The translations under genes and the position numbers were made by a program. Source: Thermoplasmata archaeon (GTDB lineage: Archaea; Thermoplasmatota; Thermoplasmata; Thermoplasmatales; Thermoplasmataceae). Taken from it: a stretch of DNA of 10,472 nucleotides. The stretch is from assembly GCA_021811505.1 (NCBI GenBank), contig JAJZOM010000039.1, positions 1 through 10,472 of the forward strand. Reading direction: 5' to 3'. Positions 1 through 5,320 of the stretch are shown here, one piece after another. A model generated the notes under the pieces. The model searched no databases, was not told the DNA's origin, and was given only the letters and a program-made list of their open reading frames with translations. How positions within the stretch are numbered: the first letter of the stretch is position 1; every line of letters starts with the position of its first letter.

Positions 1-1040
1 ATAAGCGGACCGATATCTGTTTCCCTTGAGAAAGGATCTCCAGTCTTCAGTTTCCTTACCAGCGTCACTATTTCCCTGGTCAACCTTTCTTCATGTGTAC
101 TGTGGACGAGCACCCTGCTGATTGCGTCACACCTCTGCCCGGAGAATTTGGTTGACCCAGTAACAATGTTCTGGGCCGCGCTCTTGATGTCTCCGCAATC
201 TTTCATAACCAGAGCTGCCGCTTTTCCTCCAAGTTCGAGGTGTATGCGTTTTATTCCCGAAATCTTTGTCAGTTTAAGTCCTACTTCAGTACTTCCTGTA
301 AACGTTATCATGTCGACTTCATCCCTCGTTGCCAGGTAGCTTGCAACATCTGTGGCGGTCGGGATTATGTTAAGTGCGCCAGCGGGTAATCCGGCCTCCT
401 CAAGGATCTTACCCATCATAATCGGGGCAATTGGGACCAGCGATGGCGGACGGAGTATCACCGTATTTCCAGCCAGTAGTGCTGGAATAACCTTGGTGTA
501 GGATATGAACAGCGGCATGTTGAATGGCGCAATGGCGAGTACCACGCCAACCGGTTCTCTCAGTACAATGGCGATCCTACCCCTGTTGGGTTTGGCCCAT
601 TCACCTGGAATGAAATCTCCCTGTATTCTCTGTGAATCACTCTTTACCCGCCGGAGCCTCTCTATGGTGGCATCGACTTCCCCTTCGGCTTCCTTTATGG
701 GTTTCCCTACGTTTTTAACCAGCGCGGTAACGAAGAGTTCCCTGCTGGTCCTCAGCAAATCCGCGGCTTTTTCAAGTATGGCTATCTTTTCATCGCCACT
801 GAGGTTCTTCATTGTCTCCTTCTTGTCCCTTGCTGAATCCAGCGCCTTATCCACAAGTTCCAGATCGGCAATTGAAACGTTGCAGAGTACTGATTTGTTG
901 TCAGGATCCTTCACTGGTTTGCTGCTATTCCCGATCCAGTTTCCTGCCACATACATTTTAAGAGTTGCCGTCCCGTCCTTCATCTCTATGATGTCTGGGA
1001 ATCTATCCTTAAGGGCGGAAAAAAATTCACTGCTTTCCAT
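1..1040 (-). CDS. gapN: GAPN-like NAD(P)-dependent aldehyde dehydrogenase (partial, C-terminus off window)
   Basis: About 346 N-terminal residues are visible; the family is usually near 500, so the last third lies left of the window. Seen: the Rossmann-entry region APFNMPLF with the conserved Asn near residue 174, the FTGSTEVG glycine motif, the LELGGK motif with the general-base Glu near 269, and the catalytic Cys in GQRCDA near 304. All key residues are present, so it should be active. The spellings around GDFIPGEW and AGQRCDAI-type motifs resemble the archaeal non-phosphorylating glyceraldehyde-3-phosphate dehydrogenase (GAPN; glyceraldehyde-3-phosphate to 3-phosphoglycerate in the cytosolic lower glycolytic/Entner-Doudoroff branch). 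Glyceraldehyde or lactaldehyde dehydrogenase remains possible because ALDH substrate range is hard to read from sequence. The start at 1040 is chosen because a TATA-like box lies about 26 nt upstream; an in-frame ATG at 1061 falls inside the promoter zone and is less likely. Confidence 0.85.
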   Translation of the reverse strand, partial: MESSEFFSALKDRFPDIIEMKDGTATLKMYVAGNWIGNSSKPVKDPDNKSVLCNVSIADLELVDKALDSARDKKETMKNLSGDEKIAILEKAADLLRTSRELFVTALVKNVGKPIKEAEGEVDATIERLRRVKSDSQRIQGDFIPGEWAKPNRGRIAIVLREPVGVVLAIAPFNMPLFISYTKVIPALLAGNTVILRPPSLVPIAPIMMGKILEEAGLPAGALNIIPTATDVASYLATRDEVDMITFTGSTEVGLKLTKISGIKRIHLELGGKAAALVMKDCGDIKSAAQNIVTGSTKFSGQRCDAISRVLVHSTHEERLTREIVTLVRKLKTGDPFSRETDIGPL

Positions 1041-1061
1041 GTTCGTACGATTTTCCAGCAT

Positions 1062-1069
1062 CTTAAATA
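1062..1069 (-). promoter_or_regulatory. TATA-like box of the aldehyde dehydrogenase gene
   Basis: On the minus strand this reads TATTTAAG. Its centre is about 26 nt upstream of the ATG at 1040, the spacing expected for an archaeal TATA box when transcription starts at or next to the start codon. It implies a leaderless mRNA and settles the choice between ATG 1040 and ATG 1061. Confidence 0.6.
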
Positions 1070-1228
1070 CTTTTGCAGCAAAGCCGGAGCTAACTGTAAG
1101 CCCACTGTATGATATCTATTCAGCAAAACATGAACAAAGCCATTGCCATTCACAGATTTTGTGTTCCCAGAAAGAAATATAAAGATCATAAATGTGCTGC
1201 ACACCCTCTTCTACGCAACTAGAGTTGT

Positions 1229-1233
1229 AAAAA
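1229..1233 (-). terminator. possible oligo-T terminator of the ChrB-domain gene
   Basis: Five consecutive T on the minus strand lie about 30 nt downstream of the stop codon at 1263-1265. Archaeal RNA polymerase can terminate at short U tracts without a strong hairpin. A small hairpin-like sequence (CAACT-AG-AGTTG, 1216-1227) lies just beyond the T run in the transcribed direction, the wrong order for an intrinsic hairpin-then-U terminator, so this is tentative. Confidence 0.25.
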
Positions 1234-1262
1234 TATCAAAATGTAGGGTTAAAGTGAAGGGA

Positions 1263-1745
1263 TCAACGAGCGTTGTGTTCAAGATCGGATTTTTTCGTTA
1301 TCCTGAGCTTACAGTACTGGTAAAGGGCATCGTACAGTGGAAACTGGAGTCTCATGTTTTCATGGTCATCTCTGGCGATCTCGCGGAACCCCATTGCTGC
1401 CGCTTCCAGCCCAGCCGATTCTCGTCTCGGGTTTGCGAGTGACGCATCAGCGCCCCTTACAATTTCAGCAAGATCCAGCAATGCACTATCCTTCAGGTTG
1501 TATTTCCGTATGATGGCATCAAAACTCACTCGTTCCTCGCCGTGATCCACATAATGCATCAGCTCAGCCCCTTTTATGTCAAAAGGTATTGCTGCCATGT
1601 CTTTCGCAACCTCCATCACCTTTTCTCTAGGGACGAATATAAACTCAGCGTCCGAGTCCACAAACCTCTTAATCAACCAGGGACATGCTATTCTGTCAAC
1701 TTTTGCCTTTTCCCTTGTTACCCATTTCATGCATAGATCATTCAT
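1263..1745 (-). CDS. stand-alone ChrB C-terminal-domain protein (chromate resistance family)
   Basis: A 160-residue protein matching the ChrB C-terminal domain over almost its whole length. Seen: the N-terminal signature KWVTREKAKVDRIACPWLIK (residues 6-25), the AIPFDIKGAEL segment, HGEERVSFDAI, LAEIVRGADA, and the final DDHENM / PLYDALYQYC block. The invariant Cys of ACPWLI and the His/Asp-rich motifs are intact. Known: in proteobacterial chr operons this domain follows an N-terminal sensor domain and is linked to chromate response; its biochemistry as a separate protein is poorly defined. No ChrA transporter is visible here, so a role in chromate is not shown; redox or metal stress is an equally fair guess. 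The start is uncertain: ATG 1745 (used) or ATG 1730, directly before the conserved KWVTRE. No good TATA box is seen at the usual distance from either. Confidence 0.85.
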   Translation of the reverse strand: MNDLCMKWVTREKAKVDRIACPWLIKRFVDSDAEFIFVPREKVMEVAKDMAAIPFDIKGAELMHYVDHGEERVSFDAIIRKYNLKDSALLDLAEIVRGADASLANPRRESAGLEAAAMGFREIARDDHENMRLQFPLYDALYQYCKLRITKKSDLEHNAR

Positions 1746-1796
1746 TCCTGCGTAAAGATTTTGTGCAGTGTGATGGAGTTTTGCATTTCATCAGGA

Positions 1797-1804
1797 TTAT
1801 ATAC
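1797..1804 (+). promoter_or_regulatory. TATA-like box of the phosphate uptake unit
   Basis: TTATATAC, centred about 24 nt upstream of the ATG at 1824, consistent with a leaderless transcript covering the DUF47 and permease genes. It lies in the 78-nt divergent gap shared with the ChrB-domain gene. Confidence 0.5.
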
Positions 1805-1823
1805 AACCTAGCGATGCGCGTCA

Positions 1824-2501
1824 ATGGTAAATTCTGGCTTCCTCAAGAGAATTATGGTTGTGGGTGAGAAGCACGTCCTTGGTGAAATGACTGGATATAT
1901 GGACATGGCGCTGGAGGCGACCGGGCTTCTCTATGAGATGTTAGACACCAACCAGAAGAGAATGCTGGAAATTAATGATAAGATCAGGCTTCTTGAAAGG
2001 AAGGCTGATGACTACGGTATGAAGCTGACGCACGAAATAACGAGCGGTGCCATAAGTTCCAACCTGATGGACAATCTTCTTAACCTAACCGACAAGTGCG
2101 ACGACATCCTGGACAAGACCCATTATCTGAGCAGAGAAATAAAGAGGATGAACATCGACTACAAGAGAACCAACGGGACTGCGATCATTGCCTCCTCCTA
2201 CAAGACATTCCGGATCATGATCGATAAAAGCAGGGAAGCCATAAAATCCGTTTCAGCCATGTTCACAGACACAAACATGGATTCCCTTAAGGAGGAAAGG
2301 ATGAAGATAGAGGTCCTCGAGGAATCCGTTGACGAACTCAAGGACAACCTCATAGATGACATATACCGGCATGCCGACGAGATGCACTTCCTCGTATACG
2401 ACCACCTGATGAGCCTTGTGCACAAAATCGACGACATGGTCGACGACTGTGAAGATATATCTGACCTTCTCCTCAACATAATTCTTTCAGTGTCTAAATG
2501 A
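1824..2501 (+). CDS. PhoU-like DUF47 family protein, partner of PiT permease
   Basis: A 225-residue, largely helical, charged protein without membrane segments. Seen: the acidic heptad motifs typical of DUF47/PhoU-like proteins, including LERKADDYG (about residues 46-54), NLTDKCDDILDKTHYLS (about 88-104), a charged helix with EVLEESVDEL, and near the C-terminus KIDDMVDDCEDISDLL. Known: these four-helix proteins bind metal clusters through such E/DxxxD repeats and are commonly encoded directly before PiT-type phosphate permeases, whose activity they are thought to control. The same layout holds here: the TGA stop overlaps the permease start by 4 nt (ATGA), implying translational coupling. The start at 1824 is supported by a TATA-like box; ATG 1854 (MVVGEKHVLG) would remove ten non-conserved residues and cannot be excluded. 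Cytosolic, probably at the inner face of the membrane with the permease (inference). Confidence 0.85.
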   Translation: MVNSGFLKRIMVVGEKHVLGEMTGYMDMALEATGLLYEMLDTNQKRMLEINDKIRLLERKADDYGMKLTHEITSGAISSNLMDNLLNLTDKCDDILDKTHYLSREIKRMNIDYKRTNGTAIIASSYKTFRIMIDKSREAIKSVSAMFTDTNMDSLKEERMKIEVLEESVDELKDNLIDDIYRHADEMHFLVYDHLMSLVHKIDDMVDDCEDISDLLLNIILSVSK

Positions 2502-3403
2502 TCACCTTAGCATACCTTACGACCATTGCCCTTGCGGGCATACTCACTGCTTTCGTTGCAGGGAACAATCTCTCGGCAGCGGTAGGCACCATAATCGGTT
2601 CCAGAATCACCAGCAGGGCAATGGGAATAGGGATCGGAATTTTAGGGTTCACTATTGGGCTGATGCTTGAAGGCTCCGCCCTTCATTCTGCTTCCGCGAA
2701 TCTTCTCCCCCACTCTTACACCCTTGTAAGCTACGCATTCCTTGTATCATTTGCGCTCTTTATACTTGCCTATTTACTGCGGTCTCCGCTCTCCCTTACC
2801 ATGGTTCTGGTTGGTGTTGCCATAGGGTTGTCTATACATCATGGATATGCGGTGAACAGAAGTTTTGTAATACTAATGGTAGCCACATGGATTCTTGCTC
2901 CGCTGGGATCAGTCCTATTCGCATTTCTTCTAAACAGAGAGCTTCAAAAGAGGCAATCCAGGAATTTCTGGAGCGAAATCTCGTACCTTAAGGTCATACT
3001 GATCGTAGTATCCTTTCTTACTGCATTTACGCTTGGCGCGAACACACTCGGGTTGATAGCAAATATGGCAGGATTCGACATATGGGTTATAGCATCAATG
3101 ATCACGGGCATCGTCGCCGGATCCCTGTTCCTCAGCAAGGGCATTATCAAGAGGGTGGGTGAAGAAATGTACCTCATGAGGTATTCAAATGCCCTCACAT
3201 CTCTGCTGGTGTCATCAGTATTCGTTGAGATTGCAACGCTTTTCAGCATCCCCCTGTCTAATACGCAGACACTGACATCAAGCGTTCTGGGAACAGGAAT
3301 GTCATACAGGACAAAGGCGATTTATATGAGACCGTTCATGATAGTGCTTGCAACCTGGATCATTGCACCCCTGGCAGGACTTTTCCTGGGCCTCGTGATA
3401 TGA
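2498..3403 (+). CDS. pit: PiT-family inorganic phosphate permease (short, divergent)
   Basis: A 301-residue integral membrane protein with around ten hydrophobic segments and the inverted two-half layout of the PiT family. First-half signature: AFVAGNNLSAAVGT (about 18-31) followed by RSPLSLTMVLVGVAIG (about 95-110). Second-half counterparts: TLGANTLGLIANMAG (about 178-192) and PLSNTQTLTSSVLGTG (about 252-267). Known: PiT proteins import phosphate with H+ or Na+, and the paired GANDxANA motifs line the transport site. Here the Asp of both GAND motifs is replaced (GNN in the first, ANT in the second), and the protein is short for the family. Translation is coupled to the upstream DUF47 gene by an ATGA overlap. 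Phosphate is the likely substrate given that partner; sulfate or another oxyanion is possible given the altered motifs. Confidence 0.85.
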   Translation: MITLAYLTTIALAGILTAFVAGNNLSAAVGTIIGSRITSRAMGIGIGILGFTIGLMLEGSALHSASANLLPHSYTLVSYAFLVSFALFILAYLLRSPLSLTMVLVGVAIGLSIHHGYAVNRSFVILMVATWILAPLGSVLFAFLLNRELQKRQSRNFWSEISYLKVILIVVSFLTAFTLGANTLGLIANMAGFDIWVIASMITGIVAGSLFLSKGIIKRVGEEMYLMRYSNALTSLLVSSVFVEIATLFSIPLSNTQTLTSSVLGTGMSYRTKAIYMRPFMIVLATWIIAPLAGLFLGLVI

Positions 3404-3451
3404 TTTATCGAATAAGGCAACATCTGTTCTCACGTGTGACCATATTTGTCA

Positions 3452-3751
3452 ATGGGTAACATACGAATGGTTTTTCTTTGTGTCATGATTTCCCACATGT
3501 TGGAAATACAGGTTAATGATTATGAGATGCCCACATCGGCCAGGATTGTATTCATGGTACTGAAAAGGCTGCGTATTGCTGATTTCAGAACCATAGAAAT
3601 GGAATCCGGACTATCCAAGAGGAGCGTTCTCTATGCCGTGAAAAGGCTGCGCGAGATGGGGCTGATAGATATCCAGATATGCCTTAATGACACCAGGAAG
3701 AGATTCTACTGTGTCAAAATCAAAGAGGGAAATCTCTCAGAGACGGCTTAA
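3452..3751 (+). CDS. small winged-helix DNA-binding protein
   Basis: About 99 residues from ATG 3452. Seen: a helix-turn-helix of MarR/ArsR-like shape, with FRTIEMESGLSKRSVLYAV then KRLREMGLIDIQ, where SKRSVLYAVKRLRE is the likely recognition helix, followed by a short wing (ICLNDTRKRFYCVKI). No ligand or metal site is evident. It starts about 50 nt after the PiT permease stop on the same strand, so control of the phosphate unit is plausible but not shown. The start is uncertain: TTG 3446, ATG 3452, 3467, 3485 and 3497 are all in frame, and the well-formed domain begins near MLEIQVNDYEMP (3497). A weak TATA-like CATATTT (3441-3447) would favour a start at 3467 or later. The 3' end overlaps the converging acidic protein gene by 15 nt. 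Confidence 0.7.
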   Translation: MGNIRMVFLCVMISHMLEIQVNDYEMPTSARIVFMVLKRLRIADFRTIEMESGLSKRSVLYAVKRLREMGLIDIQICLNDTRKRFYCVKIKEGNLSETA

Positions 3752-4069
3752 AATCTCCTTGATTTCATCATCCTTGAAAGGCCCTTCCACGGCCACGGGT
3801 AGGATTAAAGCCCCTTCCTGGTCCCCCTCCCCGCCTTCTTCAGACTCAAACTCCCCCATCCATACCATGTAATTGTAGCTCCCATACCTGTAAACCTTGG
3901 CAAATTCTGTATCGTGTATGAGTTCAGTAGAGGAGCTTTCCGAGAGGACTCCGTAAATATAACCAACCAGAATGTCCTCGTCCCTCGATCCCGAACCGCC
4001 GAATCTTGTGTCTCCAAGGGAATGGCAGGAATCCATCAGATCAAAAAGATTTGCATCATCAAAACTCAA
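3737..4069 (-). CDS. acidic protein of unknown function (110 aa)
   Basis: I do not recognise this family. The predicted product is strongly acidic, soluble and rich in Ser, Glu and Asp, with a central stretch that looks like a small alpha/beta fold (ILVGYIYGVLSE, then KVYRYGSYNYMVWMGEF), an acidic linker (ESEEGGEGDQEG), a hydrophobic strand (ALILPVAV) and a charged terminal helix (KDDEIKEILSRL). The only upstream in-frame start is TTG 4069, preceded by a GGTGGG stretch that could act as a weak Shine-Dalgarno; ATG 4036 is an alternative that would lose 11 residues. A TATA-like box at 4105-4114 would put transcription start near 4083. It converges on the winged-helix gene with a 15-nt overlap. 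Reading as a real gene rests on its protein-like composition and the promoter, not on homology. Confidence 0.55.
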   Translation of the reverse strand: MSFDDANLFDLMDSCHSLGDTRFGGSGSRDEDILVGYIYGVLSESSSTELIHDTEFAKVYRYGSYNYMVWMGEFESEEGGEGDQEGALILPVAVEGPFKDDEIKEILSRL

Positions 4070-4104
4070 TGCAGCCCACCGTGTTCATCTGCATTGTTAA
4101 AGGG

Positions 4105-4114
4105 CTTATAAAAA
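4105..4114 (-). promoter_or_regulatory. TATA-like box between the acidic protein and the first glycosyltransferase
   Basis: The plus strand reads CTTATAAAAA and the minus strand TTTTTATAAG, so it could serve either direction. Leftward it predicts a start near 4083, about 14 nt before TTG 4069. Rightward it predicts a start near 4133 and a leader of about 130 nt before the glycosyltransferase at 4263. Orientation cannot be decided from sequence. Confidence 0.4.
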
Positions 4115-4230
4115 TTGAGACAGGCACATTCCATATTGGATTGTTGAAATTTCTGGATTCCTGTTGTTGGAGCAAACAGAAACCACGGTTCATGACTGGG
4201 GGTAGAAACGGATTAAGAAAAATCAAAAGG

Positions 4231-4264
4231 TTGATATCCCTCGTTTATAATATCAATTTATAAT
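4231..4264 (+). promoter_or_regulatory. AT-rich control region directly before the first glycosyltransferase
   Basis: Holds an inverted repeat (TTGATAT at 4231-4237, ATATCAA at 4250-4256) and two copies of TTTATAAT (4244-4251 and 4257-4264), the second running into the start codon. The TATA-like sequence at 4244-4250 is too close to ATG 4263 for leaderless initiation there. The region may be an operator or a promoter with another start; the evidence is only sequence symmetry in AT-rich DNA. Confidence 0.3.
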
Positions 4265-5039
4265 GCCTCAAAACGAGATCAAGCGCGTTGACGTTCTGAT
4301 CAGAACCTTCAATTCCGCAGACACCATTGCTGAGTGCCTCCAGTCCGTCGTTAAATTCATTCCCATCAGGAAAATTATAGTTGTCGACCACAACAGTACG
4401 GATGGGACTCCGGAAATTGCCAGTAGATTTGGTGCAGAAGTACATTCGGAAGAAACCGGTCTCGGATTTGCAACAAAACTGTTGATATCCAGGGCAGAAA
4501 CCGAATATATCCTGTTTGTGGACGGAGATATAACGGTGACGAACGCTGACTTCTTTGAAAGGGCGGCCGGGCTGTTCAACGATCCCAGGACCGGAGCGGT
4601 GGTGGGATGTGCCGTGGGCCATGATTTCCTTTATGGGATACCGCTGGGACTTACCATGCTGCCACTGGATCTGGCTCGAAAAATAAAGATGCCGGATGTT
4701 ATCCAAGGACGGGAGACATTCTATTTTGAGGAAATTCTGGCAGATTATTCGAAGAAAGTTAGGTATATCAGGGACGCGATGGTCCACAGGTCAACCTACA
4801 GAAAATACCGCTATTGGCCCGAATGGCAGGGGGCACAGATAAGATATACCCCTTCGAGGCATTTCAGCCAGTTACTGAGAGCAATATTTGTGGTGTACAT
4901 GATGCACCTCAACAGCAAGAGCGCCAAGAATTTCCTTTACTCACCGATATACTACGTAAAGATTGTTTCCGGCTTCCTGAACCCAGAAAAGTGGGGAGAT
5001 GTCGACAGGAGGAGAATAACTGATGCAGTCCGGGAATAA
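4263..5039 (+). CDS. GT2-family glycosyltransferase
   Basis: A 258-residue GT-A fold enzyme. Seen: the N-terminal nucleotide-binding strand VDVLIRTFNSADTIAECL (residues 9-26), IIVVDHNSTDGT (about 38-49), GLGFATKLLISRAE, and the metal-binding DXD as FVDGDIT with Asp 87 and Asp 89. A stretch reading QGRETFYFEE (148-157) sits where the acceptor and base residues are found in GT2 enzymes. The C-terminal third is basic and aromatic (YRKYRYWPEWQ) with a hydrophobic helix around 203-217, suggesting membrane association without clear spanning segments. Known: GT2 enzymes transfer sugars from nucleotide- or lipid-linked donors. Donor and acceptor cannot be read here; dolichol-phosphate sugar synthesis or surface-glycan assembly are both plausible. 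ATG 4263 is the only sensible start since the fold begins at residue 9. It overlaps the stop of a short upstream frame as TAATG. Confidence 0.8.
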   Translation: MPQNEIKRVDVLIRTFNSADTIAECLQSVVKFIPIRKIIVVDHNSTDGTPEIASRFGAEVHSEETGLGFATKLLISRAETEYILFVDGDITVTNADFFERAAGLFNDPRTGAVVGCAVGHDFLYGIPLGLTMLPLDLARKIKMPDVIQGRETFYFEEILADYSKKVRYIRDAMVHRSTYRKYRYWPEWQGAQIRYTPSRHFSQLLRAIFVVYMMHLNSKSAKNFLYSPIYYVKIVSGFLNPEKWGDVDRRRITDAVRE

Positions 5040-5065
5040 TGTGGATAAAGACAGTGCCAGAGACT

Positions 5066-5073
5066 CTTAAAAT
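5066..5073 (+). promoter_or_regulatory. TATA-like box of the 70-residue protein / fusion methyltransferase unit
   Basis: CTTAAAAT, centred about 25 nt upstream of ATG 5094. This is the expected leaderless spacing and supports 5094 as a real start and as the head of a two-gene transcript. Confidence 0.55.
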
Positions 5074-5093
5074 CCCTGCAGGATGTGGTATGA

Positions 5094-5306
5094 ATGAAAG
5101 TATATTCCGAGAGGTTCCCTATTAAATATCTGATATCAGATGAAGGTATCTGCCTTGGTGTCGATACCAAGAAAAGGTCCTTCCTGTTCATAATATGTGC
5201 TGCAGGCATGATGTTCAGGCAAAGACCGGTCGGAGACAAAGTGGTTGAAAACCTGAATTATGAAATCATAGACATCTACAACCACATAGGGTCTGAAACT
5301 GGATAA
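5094..5306 (+). CDS. 70-residue protein of unknown function
   Basis: I do not recognise it. The product is compact, with a charged N-terminus (MKVYSERFPIKYLISDEG), a hydrophobic centre (SFLFIICAAGMMF, about residues 29-41, too short for a sure membrane span) and a polar C-terminal segment (VVENLNYEIIDIYNHIG). Support that it is a gene comes from context: a TATA-like box at the leaderless distance, and a 14-nt gap to the next gene carrying a Shine-Dalgarno sequence, so the two should be co-transcribed. It may be a small partner of the downstream split-barrel/methyltransferase protein, or a leftover of a larger gene; there is no sign of a catalytic motif. Confidence 0.5.
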   Translation: MKVYSERFPIKYLISDEGICLGVDTKKRSFLFIICAAGMMFRQRPVGDKVVENLNYEIIDIYNHIGSETG

Positions 5307-5312
5307 TAGCCT

Positions 5313-5317
5313 GAGGT
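5313..5317 (+). promoter_or_regulatory. Shine-Dalgarno site of the fusion methyltransferase gene
   Basis: GAGGT located three bases before ATG 5321 in the 14-nt gap after the 70-residue gene. It matches the core of the archaeal anti-SD and contrasts with the leaderless genes around it, indicating an internal gene of a polycistronic message. It also fixes the start at 5321. Confidence 0.55.
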
Positions 5318-5320
5318 TTT

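Larger units (their letters stand above)
1041..1262. other. intergenic region between the aldehyde dehydrogenase and ChrB-domain genes
   Basis: The stretch holds the aldehyde dehydrogenase promoter at its left end. A second AT-rich TATA-like stretch (AAATATAAAG, 1174-1183) is readable on either strand but has no convincing gene at the expected distance; on the minus strand only a 9-codon reading frame starting at 1149 follows. A run of five T on the minus strand (1229-1233) lies about 30 nt past the ChrB-domain stop codon and could end that transcript. Open frames across this stretch look like shadows; no RNA gene was recognised. Confidence 0.5.

Noticed and set aside
505..1182. A 225-codon plus-strand open frame
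   Set aside because: Serine/leucine-rich shadow antisense to the aldehyde dehydrogenase, whose minus-strand product carries all family motifs.
986..1204. A 72-codon minus-strand frame spanning the aldehyde dehydrogenase promoter
   Set aside because: It overlaps the start of the dehydrogenase in another frame and covers its TATA box; composition is not protein-like.
1216..1275. Two similar 12-bp hairpin-like sequences (CAAC-n-AG-n-GTTG) at 1216-1227 and 1264-1275
   Set aside because: Five-bp arms with a 2-nt centre are weak, one overlaps the ChrB-domain stop codon, and no further copies were seen.
4245..4787. A 180-codon minus-strand open frame
   Set aside because: It is antisense to the GT2 gene, which has clear catalytic motifs; the minus product shows no family features.
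5128..5141. Perfect 14-bp palindrome ATCTGATATCAGAT, sharing a 10-mer with 7597-7606
   Set aside because: A perfect 14-bp palindrome is expected about once by chance in 10 kb, shared 10-mers are common, and this one lies inside a coding frame rather than a promoter.
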